Of a stretch of DNA of 64,000 nucleotides, positions 60,801 to 64,000 are shown piece by piece; within the stretch, counting starts at the first letter, position 1; every line of letters begins with the position of its first letter. A model generated the notes under the pieces. The model did not search any database. It had not been told where the DNA came from and saw only the letters and a list, made by a program, of their open reading frames with translations. This DNA comes from Helicoverpa zea (lineage: Eukaryota; Arthropoda; Insecta; Lepidoptera; Noctuidae): NCBI RefSeq assembly GCF_022581195.2, contig NC_061463.1:11346001-11410000 (forward strand). Direction: 5' to 3'. The position numbers and the translations under genes are program-made.

Positions 60801-63666
60801 TTTACGTCTGCAAAATTTCAAAGCAATCGGTTCAGTAGTTACGGCGTGAAAGCGGAACAAACAAACAAACAAACAAACTCACTTTCCGATTTATAATATT
60901 AGTAAGCAGTGGCGAAGGGTGGTTTAATGAAATAGGGAAGCCGCAGCAAAAAAAAAATGGGGGGGGGGGGGTACTCAAGGATGGGGGGGAGAGGTAATGA
61001 AGGTAATTTCTCAGTCCACCTTTTAGCACTGACTGAGAGACTGATAGTTTGAACATGTTTTCTCGAGGAATTCGGCAGATTATTAATATCTATAAAACTT
61101 TATTATCTTTAGTTAGGTATAGGTATTAACTACTAGAATCTGAGAAAAGTTGGCACTAGAAACAATACCTTTTAAGTATTTAATTTACAACGGCCTGTTA
61201 GCCATTGATATTTATCGTAGGTATGTGTTTCATAAATCCGTCAGGACGTTAGAAATTTTAATATTGACGTATTATTGGTAGGTAATTCACCCGAGCGGCG
61301 TGCCCGAGTTTTATAACACGTTTTTATTCTCAAAACTTAACCTTGAAAAATAAGTTCCTTCCTAAAGTAAATAATCTATCGGAAAACCGTCTAATGCGAT
61401 AAATGCTATCCTATATCCTAGTTAAGTTTTAAAAGTAGGTACACTAAAAAGAAACCTGATGCAAACTGTCTGCGTATCAAAATAACTCATTTCAAAGTAG
61501 GTCCCTCTATTTTTTTCACTACACACACTTTACTTGTACTGAGTACCAGGCCCAGGTCACAGTGCGATTGCGGGGATTAGTAGGGAGTAATGATACTGCC
61601 AACTACTTAATCAAAATTATGTACTTGGTGAACACAAAAATTATCAATTCCCAAGTAGGGTCATTAAATCGCGGAGAATCTTAACACCGCGATTCAGGAT
61701 TTGCATAAAAATGCACAATGCCATCTATGTTGATATAATGTAACTAAAACACTTTAACATAAAATATTGTACACACACGAACTATGTTATTTCTAAATGA
61801 TACATACACTATTCAATTAACTAGTACAAAGAACAAATTGTTAATGGTATTATCTAAGACAAAATAAGAAGAATGAGAGTGAATTTGTCTGATTTGTTTG
61901 TTTACATATTTGAGAGCTCTAAGCGCTGTCACTCGCGCGTAGACAGATATAGCTACTCTACTCTTGACGCGTTCTTTCTCGTTCACTCGCGAGTTTTGAT
62001 TGGCTGGAACCCGCTCCGTGAGCCGGCTTACCGCTCGCCCTTATGCCGCGAACATCGCGCGGCGCGGCGTGGATGACGTCACGCAAGCGTAGTTTTGTAT
62101 GGAGGAGGAAGCCGCGGCTTGTTTAGTAGGAGCAAAATGTTTCAAGTAATTTATAGACGATTTTTTTACGGTGGTAGGCGTTTTGTTATACCTACATATT
62201 TAAATTGTGTGGTTAAAATGATTATATTAATTATACCTATACCTATATTATAACTTATACCTATGCTTCTTTCTTGAAATTCGAAAGGGAAGCCGATGGG
62301 AATCGGCTTATAAGGACGCCTCGCCACTGTTAGTAAGGATTGACTTACCTTTAGTTTTACAGAAGGTAGATCCGGACTTGCCGCCTCGCGCCGCCCACGG
62401 GACGCAGTGCGCTAGCGAACGAATGAAGCCCTCTTCTATCTCACACAGACCTTCTGTAATTAACTTTGGTATTAGCTACTGATGACAATGAATATTAATA
62501 TATTTATTGAACTTTCCTTATAAATTACTGATGACAATGGTCATGTAATCTGTTAGAGATGTACGGTGGGTCAAATTACGTTTAAAGACCGAAAAATATT
62601 AACATTTCCGAGATTCTTAACTATAGAAACAGGTTTTTATATATTCAAGATTCTTTTTGCTCGTAGGATAATTATCATTAATCTGGCCATCGTACAATTT
62701 TTTACTGTGGGATAATGAGTCCCAAAATAATCCCTAATCGTTTTTTTCCCCGTTCACGTTAAAGCGTTTGACTCGATTGACAGAAAATTATATGTTCGAA
62801 ACTGGTAGGCTAACAGTCTGCAGGAATAAGACAGGAAGCAGCTAACAAGACAGCAAATAAATAAAAACTAACTTACTATGATTACTATCGATCCTGTCTT
62901 TAGCGTCATCGTTGCAGCTGCAATGATGTTCAGCGCTGAGGGGCGACAGCAGCTGATGTCGGAGACGTTGGAACTGAGACGCGTAGTACACGCGACATAC
63001 CAGACCGTCCTGCGGGTGAAATGAATTACATATGTTGTTCATTTTGCAGGTGAACCAGTTAATATAGATAGTCAAATGATACCACCAGATAATCAATACC
63101 TAGTTGGTATAAATGTTAGAAAAGTTATACATATCAATAGTAATCGTCATCATCCTCCGAGCCTTTTTCCCAATCATGTTGGGGTCGGCTTCCAGTCTAA
63201 CCGGATTCAGCTGAAAAGTGCTGATTTATCAGCCTAATTTGAATAAACGATTTTGACTTTGAATAGAATTGTATATTTTCATGCTTGAAAAAAATATTTA
63301 TTCTCCAACCTTAAAGGCGAAGAAAAATCCTTTGATTTGCTCAATAAAAATAAGTTTTGTCAATTATAACATTTCAAAACTTCTGAAACGGTATTATTAA
63401 AGTTATTAAAAAATGATAACCACTTTTTCAAAGATATTGCGATTCTCAAACGATACTTTTTACAGGACTTTATGCTTATGCGGAATCATATTTGATTATT
63501 AATTGGTTTCACGCTACTATTTTTGGCGACGAATATTTCTCTACTACTAACCTTGAGCAATACTTCCACGTGTTCGTTAGACTTGGCCACTTTCGACTTA
63601 TCTCCATCAGGTTTATCCTTGCCTGTTGAATTTGTATTCTCATTATCTTCTTGTTCCGTTTGAGTG
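57809..63666 (-). CDS. PIKFYVE: PIKfyve/Fab1 phosphatidylinositol 3-phosphate 5-kinase, C-terminal part
   Basis: Seven minus-strand exons, 63666-63552, 63009-62877, 62453-62349, 59723-59604, 59226-59041, 58515-58360 and 57993-57809 (stop), give the last 332 or so residues. The N-terminus is outside the window. After an acidic linker (EQEDNENTNSTGKDK) comes the lipid-kinase fold: glycine loop ARGGKSGSTF, ATP-binding Lys in DDRYVLKEM, APHYFGYV, FDLKGSSRHR, catalytic MDYSLLLGVD, metal-binding Asp in IIDYIRTFTWDKKLE and the specificity-loop region PTVVSPEQYKSRF. The family makes PI(3,5)P2 on endosomes and lysosomes. All motifs are intact, so the kinase looks active. The 2.6-kb intron at 59724-62348 is almost filled by two transposons. 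Confidence 0.95.
60052..60906 (+). mobile_element. RTE-type repeat with internal tandem duplication (PIKfyve intron)
   Basis: Starts ACTAGCTTCCGCCAGCGGCTTCGCCCGCG. It ends with CAATCGGTTCAGTAGTTACG, GCGTGAAAGCGGAACAAACAAAC and TTTATAATATTAGTAAG. A 135-bp block beginning AAGTAGATGTAAAAAAAACAG is tandemly doubled at 60402 and 60537. GCGCCATCTA recurs several times. No RT frame is present, so it is a non-autonomous or truncated copy. RTE assignment is tentative. Confidence 0.7.
60907..62329. mobile_element. Non-autonomous hAT element (1.42 kb) in PIKfyve intron
   Basis: Left end CAGTGGCGAAGGGTGG; right end GGACGCCTCGCCACTG. Perfect 8-bp direct repeats TTAGTAAG lie at 60899-60906 and 62330-62337. 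Internal subterminal AGGGAAGCCG words occur at both ends in matching orientation. A G tract (60960-60970) and a CpG-rich core (61920-62120) lie inside. No transposase frame. It inserted into the 3' tail of the RTE-type repeat. Confidence 0.93.
63150..63225 (+). repeat. Lepidopteran interspersed repeat (GTTGGGGTCGGCTTCCAGTC core)
   Basis: CCGAGCCTTTTTCCCAATCATG followed by the core GTTGGGGTCGGCTTCCAGTC and TAACCGGATTCAGCTGA. It matches the copy at 54515-54640. It lies in a PIKfyve intron. Confidence 0.75.
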
Positions 63667-64000
63667 CTACAAAATACAAAACAAACATTTTTATTTTCTA
63701 TTTTGACAACATTTTGCTGTTAAAATAACTGAACCGCTCTGAAGTTGACTGAGACATAATGTCTGAAAAACACTGTTCACTGGAAAACAGCAAAAAACGT
63801 CGAGCGAATTGGAATCGCGCACGGAGGGTTTCGTACCATTATCCATAAAACAGCCTAAAATGACGTTTGTTGTAAAGGAACCCTCTGAAATATAAGTTTT
63901 AGATACATCATTTGTTATATATTGGCAACAACAATACATCATCTGGGAAATTTTGAACCATCTATAACGGTTCATTAAATATAGCGCTGGTGAAAGACGG
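63667..64000. other. PIKfyve intron at the window edge
   Basis: The next upstream exon of PIKfyve was not found before the window ends. A 94-codon minus-strand open frame here (63975-63691) shows no PIKfyve similarity that I can recognise. Confidence 0.4.

Noticed and set aside
61900..62120. CpG-rich stretch as the promoter of a separate gene
   Set aside because: It lies within the bounds of a hAT element with an exact 8-bp target duplication, and no exon follows it on either strand. Kept only as a low-interest possibility.
63691..63975. Next PIKfyve exon
   Set aside because: The frame shows no PIKfyve-like sequence and does not match the phase needed by the exon at 63666.

Overview
This is a eukaryotic nuclear window, almost certainly from a moth or butterfly. 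The genes have introns with GT..AG splice sites, the DNA is AT-rich, and the spaces between exons carry repeats typical of Lepidoptera: R1-like LINE ends, repeats with an ACCGACTTCC start, repeats with a GTTGGGGTCGGCTTCCAGTC core, RTE-type tails ending in TTTATAATATTAGTA, and many foldback MITEs. No prokaryotic feature, CRISPR array or convincing tRNA or rRNA gene was seen.

Genes, left to right: the 3' part of an SLC22/carcinine-type MFS transporter (+, ends 2333); a mitochondrial M3 oligopeptidase-like protein (+, 5591-8243) whose zinc motif is destroyed; the dynein assembly factor DNAAF4/DYX1C1 (-, 8624-11173); two tandem phosphotriesterase-related (PTER) copies (+), the first a pseudogene (11624-13040) and the second intact (14240-16718); ZC3H15/DFRP1 (-, 18236-21811); TMEM64-like VTT protein (+, 23279-41846, two introns of about 9 kb); ENTR1/SDCCAG3-like endosomal coiled-coil protein (+, 48021-54178); and the C-terminal lipid-kinase part of PIKfyve/Fab1 (-, 57809-63666, continuing beyond the window). 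I reconstructed the exons from splice signals and reading-frame continuity. For every complete gene the joined exon lengths are divisible by three and give a length close to the family norm where I know it.

The genes look like ordinary conserved housekeeping, cilium and endosome genes and do not form one pathway. ENTR1 and PIKfyve, which converge at the right, both act on endosomes, but their adjacency may be chance.

The most interesting material is evolutionary. (1) A tandem duplication of about 2.6 kb or more copied PTER together with the intergenic DNA and the first 14 or so codons of DNAAF4. The copy beside intact DNAAF4 has since died and the distal copy survives. (2) The M3 oligopeptidase has QRFGH where HEXXH is expected, and its C-terminal catalytic loop is also altered, so it is a candidate pseudoprotease. 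(3) There are clear nested transposons: a hAT element with an 8-bp target duplication inside one arm of an 84-bp-arm foldback element, and another hAT element inserted in the tail of an RTE-like repeat, ending 19 bp from a PIKfyve exon. (4) TMEM64 has an in-frame, coding-like 18-codon stretch just after its TAG stop. I did not find a convincing new multi-gene system.
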